Shown here: in pieces, positions 49,093 through 57,595 of the stretch
Position numbering within the stretch: position 1 is the stretch's first letter
Layout: every line of letters starts with the position of its first letter
Assembly (NCBI RefSeq): GCF_030718205.1
Contig: NZ_JAUZQF010000027.1
Span: forward strand, 95,475-159,474
Length of the DNA: 64,000 nt
Source of the DNA: Nonomuraea turcica
GTDB lineage: Bacteria > Actinomycetota > Actinomycetes > Streptosporangiales > Streptosporangiaceae
Direction of reading: 5' to 3'
The notes under the pieces: generated by a model
The model's database searches: none
What the model saw: the letters and a program-made list of their open reading frames with translations, nothing else
What the model was told of the DNA's origin: nothing
Program-made: the position numbers and the translations under genes

Positions 49093-51528
49093 GTGGACAC
49101 GACCCGGGTGTCGAGCACGGCCTTCGACGGCACTCCCCATGCCCCGGCACATGCGCGCAAGTTCGTACGCCAGGTGCTCGGCGAATGGCGGCTGGGCCAT
49201 CTGGCGGAGGACGCCGTGCTGCTGACCAGCGAACTCGTCACCAACGCCGTGGTGCACGCGGGCACCGGCATCGAGCTGACCTGCCGGCTGAACGTGGAGG
49301 CCACCCCGGCGAAGCTGGAGATCGAGGTCGACGACCACCATCCGACGAGGACCATCGAGGAGGCCGAGGCCGTTCCTGCCGACACGATGCGCACCTCGGG
49401 GCGCGGGCTGGCGCTCGCGGGCATGCTGGCCGACGCCTGGGGCGTCACGTACACCAAGACCGCCAAGCGGGTCTGGGTGCGCATGGAGCTCGGCGACGGC
49501 TTCGACCGGCAGGATGCCCTGTCCGCCTCGCTCCCCATCGCCCCGCCCGTCGAGTCCCTGCATGTCGGGGTCATCGTCTGCGACCGCGACGGGGTCGTCG
49601 AATCGTGGAACTCGGAGGCGGAGAAGCTGCTCGGCTGGCAGGCCGATGAGGTCGTCGGCGGGTCGCTGGAGAAGCTGGTCGCCTGGCGCGGCCACGGCCC
49701 GTACGCGCTCACCCTCGCCGACACGCTCGGCCTGGGCCGCTGGCGGGGCGAGGCCCACATGCGGCACCTCGACGGCACGATGATGCCCGTCTACGTCTCG
49801 CACCTGCGGGCACGGGGTCAGCGGTCGGCCATCTGGATGGTGGTGGCCGCCGACCACCGCTACGTCCTGACGCCGCCGCCCGCGCCGATGCGCAGGGAGG
49901 CGGGGCGGCGGATCAAGGACCTGCTCGACCAGGACATGCCGTTCGCGGAGCTGCTCGACACGATCGCGCAGATCGTCCAGGTCTCCAGCGGCGGCGACGC
50001 CGCGTACGTGCTGCTCTCGGCCGACGGCGGTGACAGGTTCGGCGTGGCGGCGGGCGCCGGCGCGACGGCGGGATTGGTGGGGGTGCTGGCCACGGGCGTG
50101 TTCAGCGCCGACAGGAAGGCGCCCACGATGCTCGACGACCTGCTGGCCGAGGACGTCGAGCTGGCCGAGCAGCTGCGGGCCCGCTCGCTGGCGTGCGCTC
50201 CACTGCTGGTGTCCGGGGAGGTGACCGGCTACATCGTGGTGACGGCCACGCAGCCGGGGCGCTTCGACCAGGAGCTGACGGTCAGCCTGCAGCACATCGC
50301 CGACCAGGTGGCCGTGCCGGTGCAGCGCGAGCGGCTGGCCGAGGAGGACCGGGCGCACCGAGGGCGGCTGTCGTTCCTGGCCGAGGCGGGCGAGCTGCTC
50401 GCGGGCGTGCACGACGAGGAGCTGATCGCGGCGTTGACCGCGCAGCTCGTCGTCCCCAAGATCGCCACCTGGGCGGCGGTCTACCTGACCGATCTGGCGG
50501 GGATGACCAGGCTCGCCCACGTCTGGCACAGCGAGGAGCGGCACAACGCCGAGCTGCGCACGTTGTTGCCGGCCATCCCACGCACCGCGCTCACCGAGGT
50601 GAGCTGGCCGGTCGGCCCGGAGACGGTGCTGTCGTTCCCGCTGCTCACCCAGGGCAGGTCGCACGGCGCGCTGGTGATCGGCCGCGCCGAGCCGACCCTG
50701 CCGCTGGAGCTGGCCGACCTGCTGGCGGACCTGTGCCGGCTGGTGGCTCTCAACCTGCACACGGCCATGTTGTACGCCCGGCAGGCCACCACGTCGCGGG
50801 TGCTGCAGCGCAGCCTGCTGCCCATGCGCGTGGCCCCCATGCCGGGGCTGGAGTCGGCGGTCGTCTACGAGCCGGCCGAGGAGGGCGCCGACGTGGGCGG
50901 CGACTTCTACGACCTGTTCACGGTGGCCGACCACTGGTGCTTCGCGCTCGGCGACGTGTGCGGCAGCGGGCCCGAGGCGGCCGCGGTCACCGGGCTGGCC
51001 AGGCACGCCGTACGCCTGCTCGCCAAGGAGCACTACACGGTGGCCGACATCCTGGACAGGCTCAACCAGGCGCTGCTGGAGGAGGGCGAGGACGGCAGGT
51101 TCCTCAGCCTGCTGTGCGGCGAGCTGACCCCGCTCGCCCAGGGCGGCGCGCTGTGCACGGTCGCCTCGGCCGGCCATCCGCCGCCCCTGCTGCTGCGGGC
51201 GGACGGCACGGTCCAGGCGGTCGCGACGCCGCAGTTGCTGCTGGGCATCGAGGCGGACGCCAGGTTCTACGTCGAGACGTTCGAGCTGGCGCCCGAGGAG
51301 GTGCTGCTGTGCGTCACCGACGGCGTGACCGAGCGGCGCGACGGCGACCGCCTGCTCGACGACGGCGACGGGCTGGCGGCGCTGCTGGCCGGCTGCACGG
51401 GGCTGAGCGCCCACGCGGTGGCCGAACGGGTGCGGCACGCGGTCGAGACGTTCGCCGCCGAGCCGTCGCAGGACGACGTCGCCCTGCTGGTGATCAAGGC
51501 CGCCCCGCTGCGGCAGGTCAGGATGTGA
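49093..51528 (+). CDS. Multidomain SpoIIE-type phosphatase with anti-sigma kinase, PAS and GAF domains
   Basis: Soluble regulator of 811 residues. Residues 1-140 form an RsbW-like ATPase (LLTSELVTNAVVHAG, then GRGLALAGMLADAWG). A PAS domain (VGVIVCDRDGVVESWNSEAEKLLGW) follows, then two GAF-like regions, then the PP2C-SpoIIE domain with LLPMRVAPMPGLE, GADVGGDFYDLF, GDVCGSGPEAA, ASAGHPPPLLL, CVTDGVTERR and the final DDVALLVIK. Such proteins both phosphorylate and dephosphorylate anti-anti-sigma factors. GTG 49093 has AGGA at a good distance. It is divergent from the hybrid kinase by 103 bases, and its 3' end overlaps convergent galM by 11 bases. Confidence 0.9.
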   Translation: MDTTRVSSTAFDGTPHAPAHARKFVRQVLGEWRLGHLAEDAVLLTSELVTNAVVHAGTGIELTCRLNVEATPAKLEIEVDDHHPTRTIEEAEAVPADTMRTSGRGLALAGMLADAWGVTYTKTAKRVWVRMELGDGFDRQDALSASLPIAPPVESLHVGVIVCDRDGVVESWNSEAEKLLGWQADEVVGGSLEKLVAWRGHGPYALTLADTLGLGRWRGEAHMRHLDGTMMPVYVSHLRARGQRSAIWMVVAADHRYVLTPPPAPMRREAGRRIKDLLDQDMPFAELLDTIAQIVQVSSGGDAAYVLLSADGGDRFGVAAGAGATAGLVGVLATGVFSADRKAPTMLDDLLAEDVELAEQLRARSLACAPLLVSGEVTGYIVVTATQPGRFDQELTVSLQHIADQVAVPVQRERLAEEDRAHRGRLSFLAEAGELLAGVHDEELIAALTAQLVVPKIATWAAVYLTDLAGMTRLAHVWHSEERHNAELRTLLPAIPRTALTEVSWPVGPETVLSFPLLTQGRSHGALVIGRAEPTLPLELADLLADLCRLVALNLHTAMLYARQATTSRVLQRSLLPMRVAPMPGLESAVVYEPAEEGADVGGDFYDLFTVADHWCFALGDVCGSGPEAAAVTGLARHAVRLLAKEHYTVADILDRLNQALLEEGEDGRFLSLLCGELTPLAQGGALCTVASAGHPPPLLLRADGTVQAVATPQLLLGIEADARFYVETFELAPEEVLLCVTDGVTERRDGDRLLDDGDGLAALLAGCTGLSAHAVAERVRHAVETFAAEPSQDDVALLVIKAAPLRQVRM

Positions 51529-52453
51529 ACCTGTAGGTGGTGGTGGAGGTGCGGCGCTCGCCCGGCCGCAGCACGGTCGAGGGGAAGTGCGGCTGGTTGG
51601 GCGAGTCGGGGTAGTGCTGCGTCTCCAGGCACAACCCGGCGAACGGCCCGTACGGCGTCGCGACCCCGTCGAGCATGCTGCCCGTGTAGAACTGCACGCC
51701 CGGCTCGGTGGTCGTGACCTCCATGGTCAGGCCGCCGGCCGTGACCTGCATGCCGCCGTCGAGGACGAAGCAGTGGTCGTAGGCGCCGTCGTAGCGCTCG
51801 GCGACGGCGTGCGGCTCGGTGAAGTCGAACGGCGTGCCCTTGACCGGCGCGAGCTCCCCGGTGGGGATCTTGTGCTCGTCCACCGGCAGGTAGTGCTCGG
51901 CCTCGAGGCGCACCACATGGTCGCGTACGTCGCCGCTGCCGGCCAGGTTGAAGTAGGAGTGGTTGGTCAGGTTGACCACGGTCGGCGCGTCGGCCTCCAT
52001 CGCGTAGTCGATGCGCAGCGCATCGTCCGCCAGCGTGTAGGTGACCTGCGCGGTCAGCGTGCCCGGGTAACCCTGGTCGCCGTCGGGGCTGGTCAGCGTG
52101 AGAGTCACCGCGTCGCCGGAGAGGTCCTGGACGGTCCACACCTTGCGGTCGAAGCCCTCGAGGCCGCCGTGCAGGCTGTTGAGGCCGTTGTTGACCGGCA
52201 GCCGGTACTCCACGCCGTCGAGGGTAAAGCGGCCGTTCGCGATGCGGTTGCCGTACCTGCCGACGACCGCGCCGAAGTAGCGGCTGCGGGTCAGGTAGTC
52301 CTCCACCGAGTCGAGACCGAGCACGACGTTGCGGCCCGACACCTCCAGCGAGCGCACGATGCATCCCAGGGTGAGCACTTCGGCACGCAGTCGTCCTGAC
52401 GACAGCTCCACCTGCTCGACCTGCTCCCCCGACGGCAGCGTTCCGAAGATCAT
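51518..52453 (-). CDS. galM: Aldose 1-epimerase (mutarotase)
   Basis: Interconverts alpha and beta anomers of free hexoses, 311 residues. GalM features are GCIVRSLEV, GRYGNRIANGRF, the catalytic His in NGLNSLHGG, the second His in NLTNHSYFNLAG and the late Glu in GLCLETQHYPDSPN. ATG 52453 overlaps the LacI stop (ATGA), so it is translated with that regulator. Bacterial uronate dehydrogenase characterised elsewhere prefers the beta anomer, so a mutarotase beside udh could feed that enzyme; general sugar use is the alternative. Confidence 0.9.
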   Translation of the reverse strand: MIFGTLPSGEQVEQVELSSGRLRAEVLTLGCIVRSLEVSGRNVVLGLDSVEDYLTRSRYFGAVVGRYGNRIANGRFTLDGVEYRLPVNNGLNSLHGGLEGFDRKVWTVQDLSGDAVTLTLTSPDGDQGYPGTLTAQVTYTLADDALRIDYAMEADAPTVVNLTNHSYFNLAGSGDVRDHVVRLEAEHYLPVDEHKIPTGELAPVKGTPFDFTEPHAVAERYDGAYDHCFVLDGGMQVTAGGLTMEVTTTEPGVQFYTGSMLDGVATPYGPFAGLCLETQHYPDSPNQPHFPSTVLRPGERRTSTTTYRFTS

Positions 52454-53412
52454 TTTTGCGCCCTTCCCGTGGACTCGCGAACTATGAGGGCGGTGTCGAG
52501 GGTCACTGTCGCGCCCTCGCCCCCCGACTGCAGCAGCAGATCGACGGCCATCCTCCCAGCTGCCACGGCGGGCATGGCCACCGTGGTCAGCTTGGGCCGG
52601 TTGAGCCGGCCCGGCAGGATGTCGTCGAAGCCGACGACACTTATCTGGTCTGGTACCCCTATCTCCATCGCGGCCAGCCCCTCGATCAGGCCAAGCGCGA
52701 CGAGATCGTTGTACGCCAGCACGGCGGTCGCCCCGCAGGCCGCCACGTCCGCGGCCACGGCCAGGCCCCCCGACTCCGTGGGCTGGTTGGGGCCGAAGAA
52801 GACGAGGTCGAGCCCCGGCGCCTCGGCGGCGACGCCCTGCATCTCGTTGCTGGTCCACGAGCCGATCGGGCCCGACACGAGGGCGATCTTGCGGTGGCCG
52901 AGCCCGGTCAGGTGCTCCAGAGCGAGCTTGGCGCCCTGGGCGACGTTCATGAGCACCGCGGGCATGCCCTTGATCCGGCGGTTGATCACCACGAACGGCA
53001 CGTCCTCCGCCAGGCGCTCGATCATCCGGTTGGACAGGCGGGGACTGCACAGGAGGACGCCGTCCACCTGCTTGGTGAACGTCCTGATCAGCTCCTCCTC
53101 CACCCGCGGGTCCTCGTCGGTGTCGGCCACGAACACGTGATAGTCGCGGCCCCTGGCCTGCGCCTGGGCGGCCTTGATGAGCGGCGGGAAGAACGGGTTG
53201 GAGATGTCGGCCACGATGAGGCCCATGTTGAACGTGCGTCCCGTCGTGAGCGCTCTGGCCGCCCGGTTGGGGCGGTAGCCGAGGTCGTCCGCGACGGCCA
53301 TCACCTTGCTCCTGGTGGCAGGATTGACCAGGTGCGGTGCGGAGAAGGTGCGCGACACGGTGGACACGTGGACGCCGCAGGCGCGCGCCACGTCTTTGAT
53401 CGTCGCCGTCAT
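52450..53412 (-). CDS. LacI family transcriptional repressor
   Basis: Repressor of 320 residues from ATG 53412 (MTATIKDVARACGVHVSTVS) with GGGAGG seven bases upstream. The hinge follows at YRPNRAARALTTGRT and the periplasmic-binding-protein-like core begins GLIVADISNPFF. It ends VRESTG, as usual. Two GCAACCGGTTGC-like palindromes lie in its upstream gap, so it probably represses itself and galM. The effector is unknown, but the neighbours suggest a hexose or hexuronate. Confidence 0.9.
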   Translation of the reverse strand: MTATIKDVARACGVHVSTVSRTFSAPHLVNPATRSKVMAVADDLGYRPNRAARALTTGRTFNMGLIVADISNPFFPPLIKAAQAQARGRDYHVFVADTDEDPRVEEELIRTFTKQVDGVLLCSPRLSNRMIERLAEDVPFVVINRRIKGMPAVLMNVAQGAKLALEHLTGLGHRKIALVSGPIGSWTSNEMQGVAAEAPGLDLVFFGPNQPTESGGLAVAADVAACGATAVLAYNDLVALGLIEGLAAMEIGVPDQISVVGFDDILPGRLNRPKLTTVAMPAVAAGRMAVDLLLQSGGEGATVTLDTALIVRESTGRAQK

Positions 53413-53427
53413 CGCCCGTCCTCCCTT

Positions 53428-53439
53428 GCAAACGGTTGC
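53428..53439. promoter_or_regulatory. LacI operator, proximal
   Basis: GCAAACGGTTGC, a palindrome with one mismatch, 16 bases upstream of the LacI start. It has the central CG typical of LacI-family sites. Confidence 0.65.
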
Positions 53440-53484
53440 CAAGACTAAACCTTGACGTTCGCCAGTCCGATCGTCAAGGTTTCT

Positions 53485-53496
53485 GCAACCGGTTGC
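53485..53496. promoter_or_regulatory. LacI operator, distal
   Basis: GCAACCGGTTGC, a perfect 12-bp palindrome centred 57 bases from the proximal site. It lies just downstream of the udh stop. Confidence 0.7.
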
Positions 53497-53509
53497 TACC
53501 GCATCCCGG

Positions 53510-54304
53510 CTACCAGGAGCCGCCCAGCTCGTTGAGCGTGAAGACGCCGCCGGCCCGGTCGTGGATCGGCTGCGTCAGATCCGGCTCGCCGTGCTCGGCG
53601 ATCAGCGCCGGCGCGAACGACTCGGAGTCGTCCCGGGAGACGTACCCGAGGGAGGTGGCCTCCTCCAGCGACCACCACCGCCGCGTGTTGTCCGAAACCC
53701 CCCAGACGACGTGATACCCGGGCGCCACCAGCGCGGCCTCCACGAGACGGGTCAGGTCGTCGGGCGAGATCCAGGTCGCCAGCCCGCGGGTGTCGAGCGG
53801 CCCCTCGTTGCAGGTGCCGAGCCGGACAACGGTGATGTCCATGCCGAACCGGTCATGATAGAGGCCGGCCAGCGCCTCCATGACGACCTTGCTGACCCCG
53901 TAGTAGGTGTCGGGGCGTGGGAAGGCGTAGTCCGGCAGGTCCTCGCCGTCCGCCGGGCGGGGGTGGAAGCCGGCGGCGTGGTGACTGCCCATGAGCACGA
54001 GGTGCTGGACGCCCTCCTGACGCGCCGCCTCGAGCAGCACCTGCATGCCGTCGATGTTGGCGTGCACGATGTCGGCCCAGGGACGCTCCCGGCTCTGGCC
54101 GCCCAGGTGGAGCACCGCGTCCACGCCCTTCATCGCCTCCGCCATGGCGGCCGGGTCGGCGAGGTCGGCCGTCACCCATTCCTCCCCCGGGCCGGTCTCC
54201 ACCGCCTGAAGGTCGGAGAGCCGCAGGATGCGACCCTCGCGGGCGAGCCGCGGGCGGAGCAGCGTGCCGACTTTCCCCGCGGCACCGGTCATGAGAATGC
54301 GCAT
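53510..54304 (-). CDS. udh: Uronate dehydrogenase
   Basis: NAD-dependent short-chain/extended-type dehydrogenase of 264 residues, the length of known Udh. It oxidises D-glucuronate or D-galacturonate to the aldarolactone. The Rossmann motif is TGAAGKVG. The remainder tracks Agrobacterium Udh as I recall it: LHLGGQSRERPW, ANIDGMQVLLEAAR, catalytic YYGVSK, VRLGTCNE, WISPDDLTRLVEAAL and the VVWGVSDN segment near the end. ATG 54304 begins MRILMTGAAG. It diverges from the sugar ABC importer, with an IclR-type operator in between. Confidence 0.85.
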   Translation of the reverse strand: MRILMTGAAGKVGTLLRPRLAREGRILRLSDLQAVETGPGEEWVTADLADPAAMAEAMKGVDAVLHLGGQSRERPWADIVHANIDGMQVLLEAARQEGVQHLVLMGSHHAAGFHPRPADGEDLPDYAFPRPDTYYGVSKVVMEALAGLYHDRFGMDITVVRLGTCNEGPLDTRGLATWISPDDLTRLVEAALVAPGYHVVWGVSDNTRRWWSLEEATSLGYVSRDDSESFAPALIAEHGEPDLTQPIHDRAGGVFTLNELGGSW

Positions 54305-54411
54305 GCATCCATGGTGTACACGATTCTGACTGAAATTCACATCCTTGAATATTGACCGTGATGCATACGTGTAGTTACGTTCACACCCACGAGTTCAAAA
54401 ACCGGACTCAT

Positions 54412-54427
54412 GTCCACGTATGTGAAC
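54412..54427. promoter_or_regulatory. IclR operator A, upstream of the sugar-acid importer
   Basis: GTCCACGTATGTGAAC, an imperfect palindrome ending 13 bases before the binding-protein start and just upstream of its GGGAGG. It is nearly identical to sites at 57534 and 60936. It lies in the divergent udh/importer gap, so it may control both. Confidence 0.75.
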
Positions 54428-54440
54428 GGGAGGCGGTCTG

Positions 54441-55751
54441 ATGTCACGTCGCTTGCTCGGGACCGCGATCATCGCGTCCCTGGCCGTAACGCTGACAGGC
54501 TGCGGTTCCGGGGGATCATCAGCTACTGACGACACGTTGGAGATCTGGATCAGGCAGGCGCCCGATTCCGACTCCGCCAAGACGGCGAAAAAGCTCGCCG
54601 ACGCATTCACCCAGGCCAGCGGTGTCAAGACGAAAGTCGTGGCCCTCTTCGACGATTTCGAGACCAAGCTCAACCAGCAGGCCGCGCAGAAGCAGCTTCC
54701 TGACATCGTCATCAACGACACCGCCCAGCTCGGCAACATGCAGTCGCAGGGCTGGTTAAGGGAGGTCGACAAGGCCTCGCTGGCCGGCGGCGACAAGCTG
54801 TCGGACCGGGCGTGGAGCGCTGCCACCGGCAGCGACGGCAAGGTGTACGCCGCCCCGTTCTCGGCTCAGGCGTTCGCGCTGATCGTCCGCAAGGACTGGC
54901 GCGAAAAGCTGAAGATGGAGCCGCCCCAGACGTGGGAGGACCTCGCCAAGCTGGGCACCGCGTTCACCGAGAACGACCCCGACGGCAACGGCCAGAAGGA
55001 CACCAGCGGCTTCGTCATCCCCGCCGGCACCAAGCGCGGCTACGCCTCCTGGTACGCCTCCTCGCTCATCTACGGCAACGGCGCCGACTTCCTCAAGGCC
55101 GCCGGTCCCGGCAAGTACACGGCCACCGCCAACGACCCCAAGTTCGTGGAGGCCGTCCAATACCTGCAGGACCAGTTCTGCAAGTCCAAGACCGTCAACC
55201 CCGGCGCGGTCAGCAACGACACGACCGTCACGCACGAGGTGTTCGAGAAGGGCCAGGGCGGCATCTATCTCGTCGGCCCGTACGTGCTGGCCCGTTTCGT
55301 CAAGAGCATCGGCACCGACAAGATCGAGGTCCTGCCCGTGCCCAAGGGCCCGTCCGGCGGCCCCGGCACCCTCGGCGAGGGCGAGAACGTCTACATGATG
55401 GTCGGCTCGTCCATGGAGGACGCCCAGAAGAAGTTCGCCGAGTACGCGATCTCCCCCGAAGGCCAGAAGATCGGCATGAACAAGGACGCCAACGGCGCCA
55501 TCGTTCGCCTGCCGGTCAACACCACCGTGGACATGGCCGCCGAGCGCCAGGACCCGCGCTGGAAGGTGTTCCAGGAATCGTACGAGTTCGCCGTGTACGC
55601 CCCGCCGGTGCCGAACTGGGCGCCCATCCGCCAGACCTCCGCCGACGCCATCAACACGGTCTGGGCCGACTGCACGGCTGACGTGAAGACGGCGATGGAC
55701 GGGCTCAACACCAAGCTCACCCAGGAACTGCAGAGCCAGAAAGCGTCATGA
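54441..55751 (+). CDS. Sugar ABC transporter substrate-binding lipoprotein (SBP family 1), uronate cluster
   Basis: Receptor of 436 residues. The signal peptide ends in LTGC (Cys21). Mature features include LEIWIRQAPDSDSAKTAKKLADAF, DIVINDTAQLGNMQSQGWL and FVIPAGTKRG (in outline). GGGAGG precedes the ATG. It leads a three-gene importer lacking an ATPase, so it probably shares an MsiK-like ATPase encoded elsewhere. Ligand by context: hexuronate, aldarate or an oligouronide. IclR operator A lies directly upstream. Confidence 0.87.
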   Translation: MSRRLLGTAIIASLAVTLTGCGSGGSSATDDTLEIWIRQAPDSDSAKTAKKLADAFTQASGVKTKVVALFDDFETKLNQQAAQKQLPDIVINDTAQLGNMQSQGWLREVDKASLAGGDKLSDRAWSAATGSDGKVYAAPFSAQAFALIVRKDWREKLKMEPPQTWEDLAKLGTAFTENDPDGNGQKDTSGFVIPAGTKRGYASWYASSLIYGNGADFLKAAGPGKYTATANDPKFVEAVQYLQDQFCKSKTVNPGAVSNDTTVTHEVFEKGQGGIYLVGPYVLARFVKSIGTDKIEVLPVPKGPSGGPGTLGEGENVYMMVGSSMEDAQKKFAEYAISPEGQKIGMNKDANGAIVRLPVNTTVDMAAERQDPRWKVFQESYEFAVYAPPVPNWAPIRQTSADAINTVWADCTADVKTAMDGLNTKLTQELQSQKAS

Positions 55752-56674
55752 CCTCGACCCTCACCCGGGCCGGGGCCCGGACGGCGCCCCCGCACCGCCG
55801 CACCAAATCGGTGCGGTGGCGGGGGTCGCTGATCGCGTGGCTGTTCCTGGCGCCGGCGTTGCTGCTGTTCCTGTACTTCAAGTTCATCCCGATGGCCTTA
55901 GGCCTGTGGAAGAGCTTCCACGAGGTCCACTACATCACTGACACGTGGGTGGGCCTGGAGAACTACAAGACGATCCTCACCGACGACGCGTTCGGCGCCG
56001 CCATCTGGCACAGCATCGTGCTGGCGCTCGGCACCACGATCGGCTCGCTCGTGCTCGGGCTCGGGTTCGCGCTGCTCATCGAGGGTCCGGCCCGGTATCT
56101 GTGGTTCGTCAGGACGGCGGCGTTCCTGCCCGTCGTGACCACGATGGCGGCCGTGGCCGAGGTGTGGCGGATCATGTTCCACCCGGCCGACAGCGGCATG
56201 CTCAACACGATCATCGGCTGGGTGGGCGTCGATCCGCAGCCGTGGCTGGCCAGCGAGAACTCCTCGCTCTGGTCGATCATGCTGATGAGCATCTGGCGCG
56301 GCACCCCGTACGACATGATGATCTTCCTGGCCGGGCTGGTCGGCGTGGACCGCACGCTCTACGAGGCGGCGGCCGTGGACGGCGCCTCCACGTGGCGGCG
56401 GCTGCGGCACATCACGCTGCCGGCGCTGCGGCCGGTGTTCTGGATCCTGTTCACGCTGGCCGCGATCCGCGGGCTGCGGGTGTTCGTCGAGGTCTACGTG
56501 CTTACGAACGGCGGCCCCAACGGGTCGTCCGAAGTGCTGATGACCTTGATCTACAAGCTCGGGTTCCAGTCGAACGAGCTGGGGGTCGCCTCGGCGGGCG
56601 GGATCGTGTTGTTCCTGGCCACGCTGGCGCTCACCGTGGTCGTGCAGTTGTTGCGCAGGAGGCAGGCGGCATGA
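55748..56674 (+). CDS. Sugar ABC transporter permease, MalF/UgpA type, uronate cluster
   Basis: Permease of 308 residues. A basic N-terminus (RRTKSVRWRG) precedes six helices. WKSFHEVHYITDTWVGLENYKTIL is the usual first periplasmic stretch in outline, and the EAA loop is VDRTLYEAAAVDGASTWRRLRHITLP. ATG 55748 overlaps the receptor stop (ATGA), and its stop overlaps the next permease. Confidence 0.89.
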   Translation: MTSTLTRAGARTAPPHRRTKSVRWRGSLIAWLFLAPALLLFLYFKFIPMALGLWKSFHEVHYITDTWVGLENYKTILTDDAFGAAIWHSIVLALGTTIGSLVLGLGFALLIEGPARYLWFVRTAAFLPVVTTMAAVAEVWRIMFHPADSGMLNTIIGWVGVDPQPWLASENSSLWSIMLMSIWRGTPYDMMIFLAGLVGVDRTLYEAAAVDGASTWRRLRHITLPALRPVFWILFTLAAIRGLRVFVEVYVLTNGGPNGSSEVLMTLIYKLGFQSNELGVASAGGIVLFLATLALTVVVQLLRRRQAA

Positions 56675-57531
56675 GGTTCGACAGCGCTCTGGGGCTGGAG
56701 TCGCGCAGAGGGCCTGTGGCCATCACCGGAAAGGTCATCCTTTATGGCCTGATGGTGATCGTTTTCACCGGACCTCTGGTGGGCTTGCTGATCAGCGCGT
56801 TCAGCAAGACCCTCGACCCGACGTCGTTCACGCTGTGGCCGGAGGAGTTCACGCTGGAGAACTTCGTCCAGGCCAAGGACAAGAACGTCTACCTCTACCT
56901 GCTCAACTCGTTCATCGTCGTGGGCTTCGGGCTGCTGCTGCAGATGCTGGTGAGCGTCTTCGCGGCGTACTCGCTGGCCCGCAAGAAGTTCCGCGGCATG
57001 ACGTTCGTGATGCTGCTCATGCTCGCCACGATGATGCTGCCCGAGGAGATCATCGCGATCCCGCTGTCCCTCGTCCTGGCCGACATGCCGGTGTTCCACA
57101 CCAACCTCATCGGCACGTACGCCGGAATGATCCTCCCGGTCGGGGCGTGGGGCTTCTCGATCCTGGTCATGACCGAGTTCATGAAGGAGGTGCCGGTCGA
57201 GCTGGAGGAGGCCGCGCGCATCGACGGCGCCGGCGAGCTGCGGATCTTCGCCACGATCATCGTGCCGCTATGCCGTCCCGCGCTCGGCGTGATCGGCGTC
57301 TTCGGGTTCACGATGATCTGGGACCAGTATCTGCTGCCGTTGATCGTCGCGCCCCAGTCGGACATGTGGACGCTCCCCATCGCGCTGCGTTCGCTTCGCT
57401 CCGACGAGGAGGTCGGGATCGGCGTGCTGCTCGCTGCCTCGCTGCTGGCGCTGCTGCCGTCGATCATCGCGTTCCTGGCGTTCCAGCGGCAGTTCATGCG
57501 TGGTCTGACAAGCGGCGCGGTCAAGGGTTAA
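56671..57531 (+). CDS. Sugar ABC transporter permease, MalG type, uronate cluster
   Basis: Second permease, 286 residues, starting at ATG 56671 within an ATGA overlap. It has about six helices, the loop LEEAARIDGAGELRIFATIIVPLCRP and the MalG-type C-terminus LTSGAVKG. Its TAA stop merges directly into the IclR-type palindrome that precedes the regulator gene. Confidence 0.89.
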   Translation: MRFDSALGLESRRGPVAITGKVILYGLMVIVFTGPLVGLLISAFSKTLDPTSFTLWPEEFTLENFVQAKDKNVYLYLLNSFIVVGFGLLLQMLVSVFAAYSLARKKFRGMTFVMLLMLATMMLPEEIIAIPLSLVLADMPVFHTNLIGTYAGMILPVGAWGFSILVMTEFMKEVPVELEEAARIDGAGELRIFATIIVPLCRPALGVIGVFGFTMIWDQYLLPLIVAPQSDMWTLPIALRSLRSDEEVGIGVLLAASLLALLPSIIAFLAFQRQFMRGLTSGAVKG

Positions 57532-57533
57532 GC

Positions 57534-57549
57534 GTCCATGTATATGGAC
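57534..57549. promoter_or_regulatory. IclR operator B, upstream of the iclR-type gene
   Basis: GTCCATGTATATGGAC forms the core of a longer palindrome (57531-57552) with nine-base perfect arms AGCGTCCAT and ATGGACGCT. It lies 47 bases upstream of the regulator start, pointing to autoregulation. Confidence 0.8.
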
Positions 57550-57595
57550 GCTAGCCCATATCCTGGATCTTTGAAGCCGCAGGGCACGAGATGGG

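Noticed and set aside
48990..49778. N-terminal extension of the hybrid kinase frame beyond 49004
   Set aside because: It lies opposite the SpoIIE-type gene and its translation is Ser/Thr/Arg-rich with no domain, while the kinase has good starts at 48989 and 49004.
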